A stretch of DNA of 64,000 bases from Papaver somniferum (GCF_003573695.1 NC_039364.1:69956256-70020255), one strand, 5' to 3'; counted from the first letter of the stretch, positions 34,687 through 47,114 are shown. Notes: generated from the sequence alone by a model not told the origin. A program made the numbers and translations.

Positions 34687-37059
34687 TGTTTATGGATGAA
34701 AACTATTCCTGTCGAATTTGGTAATTTGGGGTGTGTATGAGGAATGAATCTAAACCCTAAACAAATGCACTACACTGGAGTGCTTTGTGATTCGAGAAAT
34801 CAATCTGTACAATTCTGGCCTAAACCAAGAAATGGCCGTTCCAGACTTGCTTCGGTCACAAAGTGAAGGAGATGGGGTTGATCTTAGGGAGGGAAGCGAA
34901 GAAGGTGTTGAGATTGTGAAGGTGTTGGCTATGTATGACTTGTATAAGAAAGCTGAACTGGCTTGCAGAATGTAAGCTATCAGTTCCGGTGTTTGAATAC
35001 GGTTGTATCAACACTTGCTTCTGTTGTCTTGTCTTGTTTAAAAATAGGGAGGAAAAACTATTTATACAAGTCATTGAGCCTAACTCAAGTCTCTCATGGG
35101 AAGTGGAGAAAGTGGAGTGATGGAGTAGTGGAGTTGCGTGTGTTAGTGTTACACGATCAGTCTTGCCCACTTCTCCCATCATCACTATCCGTCCATGACT
35201 TCCTGACACGTTCTTGTGATGGCGCGTTGTGCGATGCACGCTGTAAACTGCCAGACCAACACCCCAGTATGTATCCCCCAGTTTATGACATGATTGATGT
35301 CTCGAGTGTGTGGATCGTGGGACCCATAGAAGGTAGCATGCAATGCTAGGTTAAATAACTAAGTTATTTGGAATTTGATACTTGTAAAATATCACGTGAA
35401 TTCTATGTATGTAATGCATCGAATATATTCAGCATATATGAAGCATCGCTGTTTTAAGGCTTAATGGAGTAAGTCGCGATTAAGCATCTTAAAATAGATG
35501 CGTGTCTAGCCATCTTCAAGTGATCGTTTGGGTCTGTACAGGTAAGTCCTGACTTGACCGATCACTTGGTGTGGTAGAGTGGCGGATGGTAATCACCACA
35601 ACACCTCATTCACCAGTTAACTCCTGACCAGGGTTGTATAACCAAGCAGGTGAAGTTGAACGGACGAGATGATCTTTGAGACACTCATCTGCGACCGTTA
35701 GTGGAATTAGGGTTTACGAAGAGGTGCGCAAGCATCACTCTTCAGCTTGGTCGAAACCAAGCTTGGGACGCAATTTTGGCCGGGCCGATCGTGCATGCGT
35801 GTAGAAGGCATGCCGGTGTAGGCGCCCATACCTCATTGTCTCGTGAAAGTGTGATCTAAGCCACTCAATTTGTCTGGCGAAGTCGAGTGGTTGAGATCAA
35901 TTTGCGACAAAAATCCGGTGCTGCAAAAGCCGCGCGTCATGCCAACTTCGGGCGCGCGTTTCGAGACGACCAAGCTTGGTTGGTCTTGGCCGATTAGTCT
36001 GGTATACAGACGGCGAGTGGGCTGGTGTACACGTCCATACCTTAATACCCCATAGAAACGTGATCTGAGCCACTCAATTTGTCCGGCAAAGTTGAGTGGT
36101 CGAGATTAGTTTGCAATTGGGAGGTGTGACCACGCCTAGTTTGGGCGTGCGAATCGAGGCAACCAGGCATGATAAGCTTTGGCGGACCGGGTGTGGAGAT
36201 AGATGGGTCCACAATGATCATGTTGATGCTCACTGGACCTTCTTAGTCTACTCCTAAACCCTTCATCCGAGCAGGAGAAGATGGACGCTCTTGATCGCAA
36301 CACAAGCCCTAATTAGGGTTTTGCCGGCCGTGCATCACGCCTTGTTTGGGCGCACGAATTGGGACGACCAACCATAGTTGGTCCTAACCCATTGGTCATG
36401 TATGTAGGCGGGCCCACGGTATTTGTGTTGACATGCTCCGGGCCCTTTGAATCTATATCTACACCCTCCATCCATGCCTGCGGAGATGGATGGTTGAGAC
36501 CGATTTGTGACACATGTAATGTGCCGCAAACCCTAATTTAGGGTTTCACGTCCGCTCTGCTTTGGCTGGACGTATTATCAAGCTATGCTACCCTTTTATG
36601 GAGGCCGACCATGCGGGGCCCACATTGGGTCGGTGGTGAATACTCCAACACCTTCCTGGGGGTTATGGATCCGATCTAAGCCATACAATCATGCTGGTGA
36701 AGTTGGATGGTCGTGATCGTTTCTGAGACTGATACGGACAGTCCAGATGCTTGATCGGGATAGTATAACACTCCGAGAGTTATAGCATGTACGGCTATTT
36801 CGTACGTGCCTCCTTATTTAATGCTTGGAGATTCATGTTGCTCTGCTGAGAGCAACACTCAGTCGTCATGCCGCACCAATAATGATAAGAGTGAAGCAGT
36901 ACAGGAAATACAAGGTTGGTCATGCATTAATTGGTAATGCTATAAGTTTATAGTGAAGAAGTATTCTCTACTTTATCAGTGGCTTTATCCTTTGCAGGAT
37001 GTTAGCGCATAGTTTTGGCTTTTACAATTTTAACCTTAAATGAAAATCCACCATCAAAA
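34687..37059 (-). mobile_element. 5' LTR of element A
   Basis: 2,373 bp, close to the 2,389-bp 5' LTR of element B. On the minus strand it begins TTTTGATGGTGGATTTTCA (terminal TG mutated; B has TGTTGATGGTGGATTTTCA) and ends CCATCCATAAACA. The inner 35.6-36.75 kb part is a diverged repeat array with hairpins. Confidence 0.8.
35630..36750. repeat. hairpin-bearing repeat array in LTR A
   Basis: About six diverged units of about 200 bases. Each has a context like GATCTGAGCC followed by complementary arms: CCACTCAA/TCGAGTGG (35861, 35883), CCACTCAA/TTGAGTGG (36070, 36092), CCATCCAT/ATGGATGG (36468, 36486), CCATACAA/TTGGATGG (36681, 36703). Arms change together. A second motif, ACCAAGCTTGGTTGGT or GGGCGCACGAATTGGGACGA, recurs between them. 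Confidence 0.6.
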
Positions 37060-37115
37060 GGGAGGTAAGACTCTATCCACCCACGAATCTCCTACCAGTG
37101 GGTTTATTTTTGAGA

Positions 37116-38753
37116 ATGTCAAACTGGTATTATTACAATAGCCAATACAACGAATATCTGAATGCTTTTCAAAATGGACATTACTTTGACCATAGTGTGA
37201 ATAGTGGTTGGGAACATCAACCTTTTGAAGGTTATGGTCCCTACCATAGTGAGCGAAATTACTATCCACACACCCACCGGTCATCCGAGAAAAATTCTTA
37301 TAATTCCTCTTTATTAGAGTCAACACGTAAGTTAGCTGAGTCGACACGAAGGTTAGCAGAAATAAATAACTTAGTTATGGACGATAGCAATGCAACTTGT
37401 GAACCCTCTTTCCTAGATAAAATCAGGAAGTCATGTGAGTCGACTCAGAAAATTTTGCTGGATGCCCAGAAAAGAACTGCTCGAAATAATCTTAATTTCC
37501 AATATGATGTTTCCAATATTACCCTTGAGAATGAAGATAGTTATTCACATAATCAAGATGACGAGGTTAGAATTGGTAACACTTCTTGTTTAGATAAGGT
37601 TCAACCATTTTCTTGTTATGATTATGAAGAGGATGGTGTTGATGAGGAATCTGAAATATGTAGGCATAGTAATCAGGAATTTATTACTCCGGATGAGCTT
37701 TATAATGATAGTGTTGTTTCTGGTTCAAATCCCGATAATTTTAATGATTATTCACTTATTCAAAAGGACGAGGATTTAAACAGAGATATCACTACTTTAG
37801 ACGATATCGTAATTCCTAGTTACAAAACCGATAATGGTTTTGAGGAACAGGTTTATTATGAAAATATTGTTTTGAAGTCTAGAGATTTAGAATCAATAGT
37901 CCTACACAAAGAAAATGAACTCGTAGAGAAGAGTAAGGATGCACTACCTGATAATAACTTAGAATAATCAGTTGACCTTTTTCAGGAATCTGATGATCTA
38001 GAAATTAGGGAGATTGTGACTAGTCTATCTAGAGACACCGAAAACTCTAAGTTTGGGGGTGACTATCGCTTTCCTAGTGCCTTACTTTTAACTCTTAAAA
38101 AGTTCCCTCCCTTGGGACTTGACATTTGTGCCTCAACAATCTTACAAGATTATCTTCACACACGTTTTCCCGAACCTCGTGATGTCCAGAATGAACCTCA
38201 ATTGTTAGAAACCCATCCTCTGGTTGATGTGGTTAACCCAGGCTATGATACCAAAATTGACTTTGTTTTCCCACCAAAAACTTTTCTTTCAATTGTGGGA
38301 ACATATGAGTTGCAGATGTGTCAGTTATTAAGTTTTGAGACTAAACCTAAGTGCTTTAGGAGGTTAGAACCGACACGTTTGCCTAAGATTGACCAACACT
38401 TTCATCGTGGTCAATTGTGTGAGTCAAAACTGATTGGCTTTAAGGATCCCCAATTATTCAGGTTATTGTTATGTGCTTCTAAATTCTTAATTGAGTATTT
38501 TCAGACTCTACAACTTGATTTTCGGGATCTTACCTTTGAGGAAGTCCAGCCCATGAAAAAAATTTATTTAGACCCTTTTATAGAGCCTGAACCTGAACCA
38601 CAACTAGATGTAGTTTTCTTAAACAAAAAATTAGATAAGGGTATGTTCAATATTTTCTTCGTCTGTTACAATTTCCTCATCTTTTGGGTAACAGTTTTTG
38701 ATTCAGATGACCCGCAATTGTTCAGGTTACTTCTTTATGATTCTGCGAGGTGA
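37116..38753 (+). pseudogene. element C single ORF, unknown function
   Basis: A 546-codon frame starting MSNWYYYNSQYNEYLNAF, with one TAA at 37965-37967 (residue 284). The N-terminus is rich in Tyr, His and Asn; residues 70-135 are helical (LLESTRKLAESTRRLAEINN); the middle is acidic; near the end a hydrophobic segment (MFNIFFVCYNFLIFWVTVF) could span a membrane, followed by DSDDPQLFRLLLYD, a motif that appears twice in diverged form (also near 38446). There are no RT, protease or zinc-knuckle motifs. Such frames occupy the gag or 3' ORF position in non-autonomous Athila-like elements. Function unknown. Confidence 0.7.
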
Positions 38754-38925
38754 ATAAGCCTTTCCTAGTCTGGCTAAAGACTCTAAACTTAGCACTTGCT
38801 GGGAGGTAACCCATGTTTTCGACACTCTGGTAAGATCCTTCTTCACTTCCTTTAAGTAGTAATAGTTTCTCCAGTTCATGTTTTTAATTTCATCTTTAGA
38901 ACATTGAGGACAATGTTAGATTCAA

Positions 38926-38937
38926 GTGTGGGGGAGT
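38926..38937 (+). promoter_or_regulatory. first polypurine tract of C
   Basis: AGTGTGGGGGAG, preceded by TTGAGGACAATGTTAG, a combination common before the 3' LTR in plant gypsy elements. It lies 346 bases before the LTR. Confidence 0.65.
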
Positions 38938-38984
38938 GGTTAACTTTTTGTTTTATTTTGTCAGGAATTTTTCTTGCAATTTAT

Positions 38985-39235
38985 GATCAGCTGTGTAGCG
39001 GGTCTAAAAAATAAAAATAATAATAATAATAAAAATTTAAAAATAATAATAAAAAAAAAATTATCGTTATGATTTTTAGGGTTATGACCAGCTGTGTAGC
39101 GGGTCATGTGTATGGTATTCGTCATGACCAGCTGTGTAGCGGGTCTTTTTCATTCTTTTTCAAATTTTCATTTTATGACCAGTTGTGTAGCAGGTCTAAC
39201 TCTCTCTTATGATATGACCAGCCGTGTAGCGGGTC
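38985..39235 (+). repeat. five copies of a 20-base hairpin element
   Basis: GACCAGCTGTGTAGCGGGTC and close variants at 38985, 39086, 39126, 39177 and 39216, each preceded by TAT or CAT. Ends are complementary (GACC/GGTC, GCT/AGC) with loop GTGT, giving a small stem-loop. They lie between the two polypurine tracts in otherwise AT-rich sequence. Confidence 0.85.
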
Positions 39236-39270
39236 TTCTTCTGTTTTTCTCGAGGACTAGCAAAATGTAA

Positions 39271-39280
39271 GCGTGGGGGA
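39271..39280 (+). promoter_or_regulatory. second polypurine tract of C
   Basis: GCGTGGGGGA, three bases before the 3' LTR start at 39284. This is the likely plus-strand primer. Confidence 0.75.
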
Positions 39281-39283
39281 ATT

Positions 39284-40952
39284 TGATAAACACGCAAGTG
39301 CGACGCATTTTCACCCATAAATACATTAGTTGGGATTCATTTTATCACTAATAAACTTGTTTTAGGTATTTTTGGCAATAAACATTTTTGAAAATTTCGG
39401 CTCGAAAAGTTGATAAAGGCACCCAGAGGACACATGTTATTTGGACTCTCACTATTGGATAAGGGGCACCTCAATTACTAAGGGGTACCTAGTTGATAAG
39501 GGGCATCCTCTTTTACTATTTACACCCAATTGTTATTCGCTCCTAACCACTCTGGATAAGGGATGCCCTTCTCCTTCTTCGTTTGAAAATCTGAATTGGC
39601 GGGAATTATGCTGTCAAGAGGCAAATTTTAGGGTTCGAATTTCGGGGAGGTTGTAAGGAGATTAAAACGCTGATATTGATGGGCTGGACTCACTAATGAT
39701 AAACAGACTTGGTATGGGTGCTATAATGGACCCAAATTGGCTAGAACTCGGATTGGAAGCGAAACAGGGGCTTACTGTTCTCGGGTCTGTTTGGAAACAA
39801 AATTTGGAGCAAATTTGGACTGGGTTTCACGTGAGATTTTCACGCAGTTGGATTGGTATCATCCTGTTTCAATAAACACAGGGATGGTAGCGTGTTTGGT
39901 TTCGAGAAAAAAAGGCAATTCGTGGACATCTGATGAAACAGAGGTTGGAGCAATACGGAGTTCTGTTGGGTTGGTTTTAGAAAATTACGTGTGCATCCAG
40001 CGAGTTAGGCGTGATCTAGAACGTGTTCTCAATGAGTTTGGAAAGCGTTGACAACAACATGCGCGCGAAGAAGAGAAACAGGGAAAGATATTTACCGTAT
40101 CTGCATGGTGATAAAACCGAATATACTTGATTGATTACGGGATATTTTGGGGACTAATTACGAGAGATTCTTAGTCCTGTGGTGTATATAAAGGCAGTTG
40201 AGGAGTAATGGAAGGAACGGTGAGTTAGGGGTTAGAATAGAGCAGAGAAGCGGGAGTTGCAGAGCTTGTCTCTGCTGCTGCCATTGAAGAAGAAGAAGAA
40301 CACAGAACAACAGTTAAAAATAGTCGCAAAGACCGTTACCTATAGTTTCAAATTCAATATCTTTGTAACAATTATTTCGAATTCGCAACCATCTGTTAGT
40401 GTTGCTATGTAACAGTGTGTTATGTAACAATTATAACTGTTAGAAGCGCACTGCTTTATAACTTTTCTCTTTGCAAACACCTTTTTGAGCAATGAAAAAT
40501 TCCCTTGAGTGTGTTTTCACGATGCGGAGATAGAACCCATCACTGGGACGACGGAGGAAGACGAATTTCATACATGGGTAAAATTATTTAATTCATTTTA
40601 AGACTTTTGCCTTAATTTTAATTGAAATATGATTTGAATTAATTGGTTGTCATTTAATTTGATGAAGTATGCTTAGCTTAAATGTTTTAACACATCATGC
40701 TTAGTATTTACAACTAATCTTTTGAAAATCTACCTTGACAAAATCAGAGTCCGTGTTAATTTTATTTATTGAGAATAAATAAACTGAACCCTATGTTATG
40801 AATTGACGAAATCCTAGTCCCAGTAACTCTCTTCATCCCGTGACAATATTTTGTATATATTTTTCTTTTCTTTTAGTTTATTAATTCTTAAAATTAATCT
40901 CATCAAGTCCGAGTGAACGACAACCTATTTACCACTATTTAAAATTACATCA
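39284..40952 (+). mobile_element. 3' LTR of element C
   Basis: 1,669 bp, TGATAAACACGCAAGTGCG...AAATTACATCA, followed by TSD AAAAG (40953-40957). Compared with the 5' LTR it lacks small pieces (near 40372 and 40775) and has an extra stretch near 40580. The TATA box is at 40185-40192. Confidence 0.95.
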
Positions 40953-40957
40953 AAAAG

Positions 40958-41616
40958 TCATACCAATATAAAAGTCAGGCCTTTGTGAAAAGTTTTACCA
41001 AGAACATAAAACAAATCATGAGCGGTTATACTAATCACACATATTGGTTGTTCACAAGATATGCAATGAATAACAGTACCAATAACGCCTGGCGGTTTCC
41101 TTTTTGATTCACAAATCAAGTTCACGAATTTACTTCCTTAAAACACATGTAAAACATTGTTTCCTAGGATGAAATCCTCACCTCATACCCATAAATAATC
41201 ACAATAACATTTAAACGATTATGTCGATGTCTTATCTACAAAGTTTAATGGTTAAGCAATAAACCTCGTATTGTATTCCGTAATACTATATCTAACTAGA
41301 GTGTTCATGCTTCGCAATTTTGTTTTCAATATGCACGACTTGTAAGATACGTTAGGGAATGAAACAATTCAAGTCAAATATCACTAACCTCAAGTGGAAG
41401 GATGATGTTGTCATTGTAGCTTCTTACTTCTTCACTTCTTCAAGTCTTTGCAATACTTGTAATGTCTCATATCCTAATACTTTCAAGATAACCTATACGA
41501 AGTTGACTCTAGTACATAATCAAGCGACTCTTTAAATGAGTTTTGATTCACTAAAATATGACAACCAAACTTGACATACCAACGCTTGGTGGGTTCAACC
41601 GAGCTATGCTCTAAAA
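40958..41616 (-). mobile_element. 3' LTR of element D, second segment
   Basis: Completes the D 3' LTR after element C. On the minus strand it holds the LTR start, here TTTTTAGAGCATAGCTCGG; the terminal TG has mutated to TT, whereas the duplicated copy ending at 43598 keeps TGTTAGAGC. From 41018 on it belongs to the tandem duplication. Confidence 0.85.
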
Positions 41617-44600
41617 ATCTCCCCCTTTGTCAATTTTAGTGACAAAACTCTTACATCATATGGATAAACAAACTACAAGAATTCATTACACATACGCTTG
41701 ATTCCCGAATTCAACAACACAATAACCTGTATACATTCAATCCTTAAACGTCGTTGTTGACATTATAATAACGAAGAATATTACTCCCCCTAAAGGTAAG
41801 ATAAGTAGATTTTTTCAATCTGTACGTCTTTGTTATTCCTTTTGTAATGATATGTTACTCCCCCTTAGTCTATGCTTTCACTCTTTCGTTATATAAACGT
41901 TTAAGCACCAATGTCCTTTTTCTTAGTGATACCAATAAATATAAATCAATGCCAACATCACTTGTTTACTCCATATATTTCTCCCCCTTTTTGTCACAAA
42001 ATGACAAAGAAACGAAAAAATAAAGGACAAACCGAAAAGGATCTTACAAATCTCAAAATAGACTTGCAACCTATAGAGTTAAGCACGAAGGTTCCACACA
42101 CCTTTTTTGATAACCAATATCAAAACCGAAACTACAAAGTAAGTTTCTTTTGATATGTTACCAAGGAAATAATTGCCCGAACAATTTTCCCTAATAGTTT
42201 AGCAAATCAAAAATCAACTAAGCACCTTAGTTCCTTTGCTAAATCGATCGTACAAATACAATCGCTTGTTCGATAAGACCAAAATAAAGATAACTCTATT
42301 TTTCTCATCAGGTTCTAATTATCCATATAACTTAGACCTTTCAGTTTTAAACAAGACAAGTACTAGGTTAGTTAACTAGCATTTTGTGTTAAGGCATTCA
42401 GTTAGACTTGAATAACCGAAACCTCCACTTTGATAAATCTAACTAAGATCAGAATTAACTTAGTTTATCTTATCCGAAATCGAATTGGACCAAACAATTC
42501 ATCTTGTAAACCTTTTCTTTCGTTAAGCCATAAACAGTTCATACAAACCAAATAAATCAACTTGCATAATTATTCACCTCAACCGGAAGCAATTGAAACA
42601 ACATAGACATTGAAGCACCGCAATTGCACCGAAATTTTGTAAGCCTAAACAATTGATACCACACAATAAATCAAGATAACAATAGTTTTTCTTAACCGGA
42701 ACCAATTGAATCACACACACATCCATACACACATAATGGAATAAAACATCAATTGTACCGAAATTTTGTTAAGCAAAAGCAATAAATATATGAAATAAAA
42801 TCAGGCTTTTCTTAAACAGGAAAACGATTAACTAACAAACTCGTTACCTCAAATTTTACATCCTCTTCTTCAATATGTTTGCATCTTCTTCCAGGGAGAA
42901 TTGATATCGAAATATCATTATGTCGTCATCCTTATGCAAAACAAAAGAATAACAACAACCAACCTTTACCAGAGAAAGGTTGAGAACTGGTTTTTAATTA
43001 TGAGCGGTTATACTAATCACACATATTGGTTGTTCACAAGATATGCAATGAATAACAGTACCAATAACGCCTGGCGGTTTCCTTTTTGATTCACAAATCA
43101 AGTTCACGAATTTACTTCCTTAAAACACATGTAAAACATTGTTTCCTAGGATGAAATCCTCACCTCATACCCATACATAATCACAATAACATTTAAACGA
43201 TTATGTCGATGTCTTATCTACAAAGTTTAATGGTTAAGCAATAAACCTCGTATTGTATTCCGTAATACTATGTCTAACTAGAGTGTTCATGCTTCGCAAT
43301 TTTGTTTTCAATATGCACGACTTGTAAGATACGTTAGGGAATGAAACAATTCAAGTCAAATATCACTAACCTCAAGTGGAAGGATGATGTTGTCATTGTA
43401 GCTTCTTACTTCTTCACTTCTTCAAGTCTTTGCAATACTTGTAATGTCTCATATCCTAATACTTTCAAGCTAACCTATACGAAGTTGACTCTAGTACATA
43501 ATCAAGCGACTCTTTAAATGAGTTTTGATTCACTAAAATATGACAACCAAACTTGACATACCAACGCTTGGTGGGTTCAACCGAGCTATGCTCTAACAAT
43601 CTCCCCCTTCGTCAATTTTAGTGACAAAACTCTTACATCATATGGATAAACAAACTACAAGAATTCATTACACATACGCTTGATTCCCGAATTCAACAAC
43701 ACAATAAACTGTATACATTCAATCCTTAAACGTCGTTGTTGACATTATAATAACGAAGAATATTACTCCCCCTAAAGGTAAGATAGGTAGATTTTTTCAA
43801 TCTGCACGTCTTTGTTATTCCTTTTGTAATGATATGTTACTCCCCCTTAGTCTATGCTTTCACTCTTTCGTTATATAAACGTTTAAGCACCAATGTCCTT
43901 TTTCTTAGTGATACCAATAAATATAAATCAATGCCAACATCACTTGTTTACTCCATATATTTCTCCCCCTTTTTGTCACAAAATGACAAAGAAACGAAAA
44001 AATAAAGGACAAACCGAAAAGGATCTTACAAATCTCAAAATAGACTTGCAACCTATAGAGTTAAGAACGAAGGTTCCACACACCTTTTTTGATAACCAAT
44101 ATCAAAACCGAAACTACAAAGTAAGTTTCTTTTGATATGTTACCAAGGAAATAATTGCCCGAACAATTTTCCCTAATAGTTTAGCAAATCAAAAATCGAC
44201 TAAGCACCTTAGTTCGTTTGCTAAATCGATCGTACAAATACAACCGCTTGTTCGATAAGACCAAAATAAAGATAACTCTATTTTTCTCATCAGGTTCTAA
44301 TTATCCATATAACTTAGACCTTTCAGTTTTAAACAAGACAAGTACTAGGTTAGTTAACTAGCATTTTGTGTTAAGACATTCAGTTAGACTTGAATAACCT
44401 AAACCTCCACTTTGATAAATCTAACTAAGATCAGAATTAACTTAGTTTATCTTATCCGGAATCGAATTGGACTAAACAATTCATCTTGTAAACCTTTTCT
44501 TTCGTTAAGCCATAAACAGTTCATACAAACCAAATAAATCAACTTGCATAATTATTCACCTCAACCGGAAGCAATTGAAACAACATAGACATTGAAGCAC

Positions 44601-44981
44601 CGCAATTGCACCGAAATTTTGTAAGCCTAAACAATTGATACCACACAATAAAGCAAGATAACAATAGTTTTTCTTAACCGGAACCAATTGAATCACACAC
44701 ACATCCATACACACATAATGGAATAAAACATCAATTGTACAGAAATATTGTTAAGCAAAAGCAATAAATATATGAAATAAAATCAGGCTTTTCTTAAACA
44801 GGAAAACGATTAACTAACAAACTCGTTACCTCAAATTTCACATCCTCTTCTCCAATATGTTTGCATCTTCTTCCAGGGAGAATTGATATCGAAATATCAT
44901 TATGTCGTCATCCTTATGCAAAACAAAAGAATAACAACAACCAACCTTTACCAGAGAAAGGTTGAGAACTGGTTTTTAATT
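41018..44981 (-). repeat. 1,982-bp tandem duplication across the D LTR/internal junction
   Basis: 41018-42999 and 43000-44981 are direct copies that differ at only a handful of sites. Each unit holds the last about 600 bases of the 3' LTR, the LTR border and about 1.4 kb of 3' internal sequence. Borders share only a few bases (TTATGAGCGG against TTATTGCAAG), so the junction used microhomology. No protein-coding frame is credible; the 80-codon frames at 41911 and 43893 are the same non-coding stretch twice. Confidence 0.95.
41617..41993 (-). promoter_or_regulatory. multiple polypurine tracts of D
   Basis: On the minus strand four AAGGGGGAG-like tracts precede the LTR: 41619-41631 (adjacent to it), 41784-41794, 41859-41868 and 41981-41993. 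All recur in the duplicated unit 1,982 bases on. Multiple tracts are a known hallmark of Sireviruses. Confidence 0.75.
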
Positions 44982-44983
44982 AT

Positions 44984-45390
44984 TGCAAGCAAAAGTTGAA
45001 AACCCTCGAAACACATATGCTTTTATGCTAAACCAAAACCGATTCAACATATTGTGACTTTTTCACATATTGTTTCTATCAGAACCCCTCATGATCCTTT
45101 GATAAAGCCTACCAACATGGGCTAGAACTTAATCCTGCTAAATCAAAAAGTCACCCAAACCATAAGGGTTCACAACATTAAGAGATCGAATATCAAGGTA
45201 GTAAAACCGAAAATAAACATCTCATAAACCTACATAGTAATAATAAAGCATTCAAGCACAGGCTATGTAAATCAAAAACTATCACAAGAAAAATTATAAA
45301 TCAAATAATTTTATTCATAATAGTTTTATTCATAATAGACTTAATACAATCATTGAAAGAAATCAAAAATTGATGTCTATTTATTTCTTC
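44984..45390 (-). other. 3' untranslated part of element D
   Basis: AT-rich internal sequence between the last D frame and the tandem duplication. No coding signature. Confidence 0.5.
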
Positions 45391-45609
45391 TCAGTTCTTG
45401 TGAAGATTGCTTTCAAAAACTGGATTCAAATTCTTCTGAGCACTTCCCTTTTCAATAGATGATTTGTTCATCTCGAACAGTTGAGAATGAAGATTAGTTA
45501 GTACTTCTTTTGAATCCTTTATCATCAGCTTATGATATCTAATGCAACCTTTAACAGTAAGAATCTGTTTTCTTAGAGACTCTTGAGAGTTATCATGAGT
45601 TTCAGTCAT
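45391..45609 (-). pseudogene. element D 3' helical fragment
   Basis: A 72-codon minus-strand frame, Glu/Lys/Leu-rich and probably helical (TVKGCIRYHKLMIKDSKEVL). It lies 280 bases downstream of gag in the element's direction. It resembles helical tails found at the 3' end of gag-only copia elements; no enzymatic motif. It may be the tail of a longer broken frame. Confidence 0.4.
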
Positions 45610-45891
45610 GACTGATGCACAGAGTGCTAAATCATCAAGAGATGACTATTCTTTTACCAATTTCTCCATTGAAAATAGAATAGTCTTCTTTAGGACAGGA
45701 AGAAGATATATATAAGATGGGAGAAAATCAAGGAATAATTTGATTTACGGAAACCAAGACTATTTTTCCCAAAAATAAAAGATACCTATTATTTTTCACT
45801 TAAACAACCAGATGTGAACAACTTGCCCAGGTTTACACTTCCTCACAATCAGAATTTTGGGAAACAAGTGAGGATGCATCTTTCAACACAA

Positions 45892-47114
45892 TCAATGCGT
45901 GTTGAGGTGAGAATTATTCTCACCATAGTTAACAAAGACATCCTTAGGATGACTTATAAACACAATAGACTGCATTTCCTTTTGTTCTTTCTTTCTCTTG
46001 TAATTGCAAGAGTTTGCAATTTCCTTTTGAGATCTGATAAACTTACCAGTCTTCTTTATCCCCTTGCGAAGAGCTTTGATAAGTTTATTTCCAAGAAGGA
46101 TCATAGTGAAATTATTTTCTCCACATGAAGAACTTATCATGTTATCCGAAAAACTAGTTTCTGATTCTCTTGGTTTTTCACCAAATTTTTCTTGTTCAGA
46201 TTTTACCATACGGGTTTTATCTGAAAGGAATTTCAAAAGGTTTTCAAGTACCAGGCTTAACCTTTTGTTTTCCTTAATTTCCAACTCAAGTTTTTCTAGG
46301 AGTTGATTAGACTCACAGGATTCAACACTGTTAGAGTTGGCAAGAAGTGCATTGCACTTAGATATTTCTTCATTGGGTTCTTCCTCCGGAATATCATCAA
46401 GAGTGGAGACATATGCTTTGTTGCACTTTTGAATTCTTCTGCTGAGAAAGTGTTTTGGCATATGTCCGAATTTACGACACTTGAAGCATTGTACTTCATC
46501 ATTACCCCTTTTATGGCAAAACGATAATGTATTAGGAACACATTTATCAATAGATAAGATGTCCTTTATTTGTTGCGCTAGTTGAGTCAAGCTCTTTTTC
46601 AACATATACCTTGTCCTCTTGGCAACGTTTCTTAGTTTCATTCTTCAGCATAATTTCTCTATCAAAGATATTTAACTTTCCTACAAGAGAGCTCCGAGAA
46701 AGTATAGAAAGATCATTACCTTCTATTATGGCATGTTTCTTAGACTCGTATCTGGATGGTAACGATCTGAGAATTTTGCATACTATTTCCTTTTTAGGTA
46801 TAGCCTTTCCAAGAAAGAAAGATGCATTGACAATCTCAGAAAGTTTAGAATTAAACTCCTCGAAAGTATCGTTATCATCCATTTTGAGATGTTCCCATTC
46901 AGATGAAAGGGAAAGAAGTCTAGCTTCTTTTTCAGATTCATCTCCCTCGAATACACTCTCAAGAATATCTCATGCCTCTTTAGAAGTTCTACAGGTCAGC
47001 ACATGATGTAGAAGATCATGACTAACTGCGTGTATGATGGCATTCAAACCATCAGAATTCTGCTTTGCAAGAACTCTTTCTTCAAGAGTATAAGACGCTA
47101 AGTGTTTAAACTCT
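45892..47114 (-). pseudogene. gag: element D gag, main part
   Basis: Ty1-copia gag (UBN2 type). From the right: EERVLAKQNSDGLNAIIH, then an in-frame TGA near 46970, then MDDNDTFEEFNSKLSEIV, LRSLPSRYESKKHAIIEG and LVGKLNIFDREIML. A frameshift near 46550 leads to the zinc knuckle CFKCRKFGHMPKHF, in which the last cysteine position holds Phe, then a helical C-terminal part (LEKLELEIKENKRLSLVLEN). The N-terminus lies at 63016-63172, split off by element B; the frame continues across the empty site with one copy of TSD ACTCT. No protease, integrase or RT exists between gag and the 3' LTR, so D is a gag-only element. Confidence 0.85.

Larger units (their letters stand above)
28359..37059 (-). mobile_element. 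element A: Tat-type Ty3-gypsy, inserted in C
   Basis: A minus-strand element. Its 5' LTR is 34687-37059 and the primer site 34665-34683, followed leftward by gag remnant, protease, pol, an antisense fragment, and a truncated 3' LTR at 28359-29135. Flanks GAGAG (28354-28358) and GGGAG (37060-37064) are a TSD with one change. The lineage is Tat/Ogre-like, judged from a second, archaeal-type RNase H after the normal one and from the TGGCGACCAC primer site shared with element B. LTR copies differ by a few percent over their 777 shared bases. Confidence 0.85.

Noticed and set aside
41911..44135. Two nearly identical 80-codon frames (41911 and 43893)
   Set aside because: Identical because of the tandem duplication; they lie in the untranslated 3' region of D with polypurine tracts.
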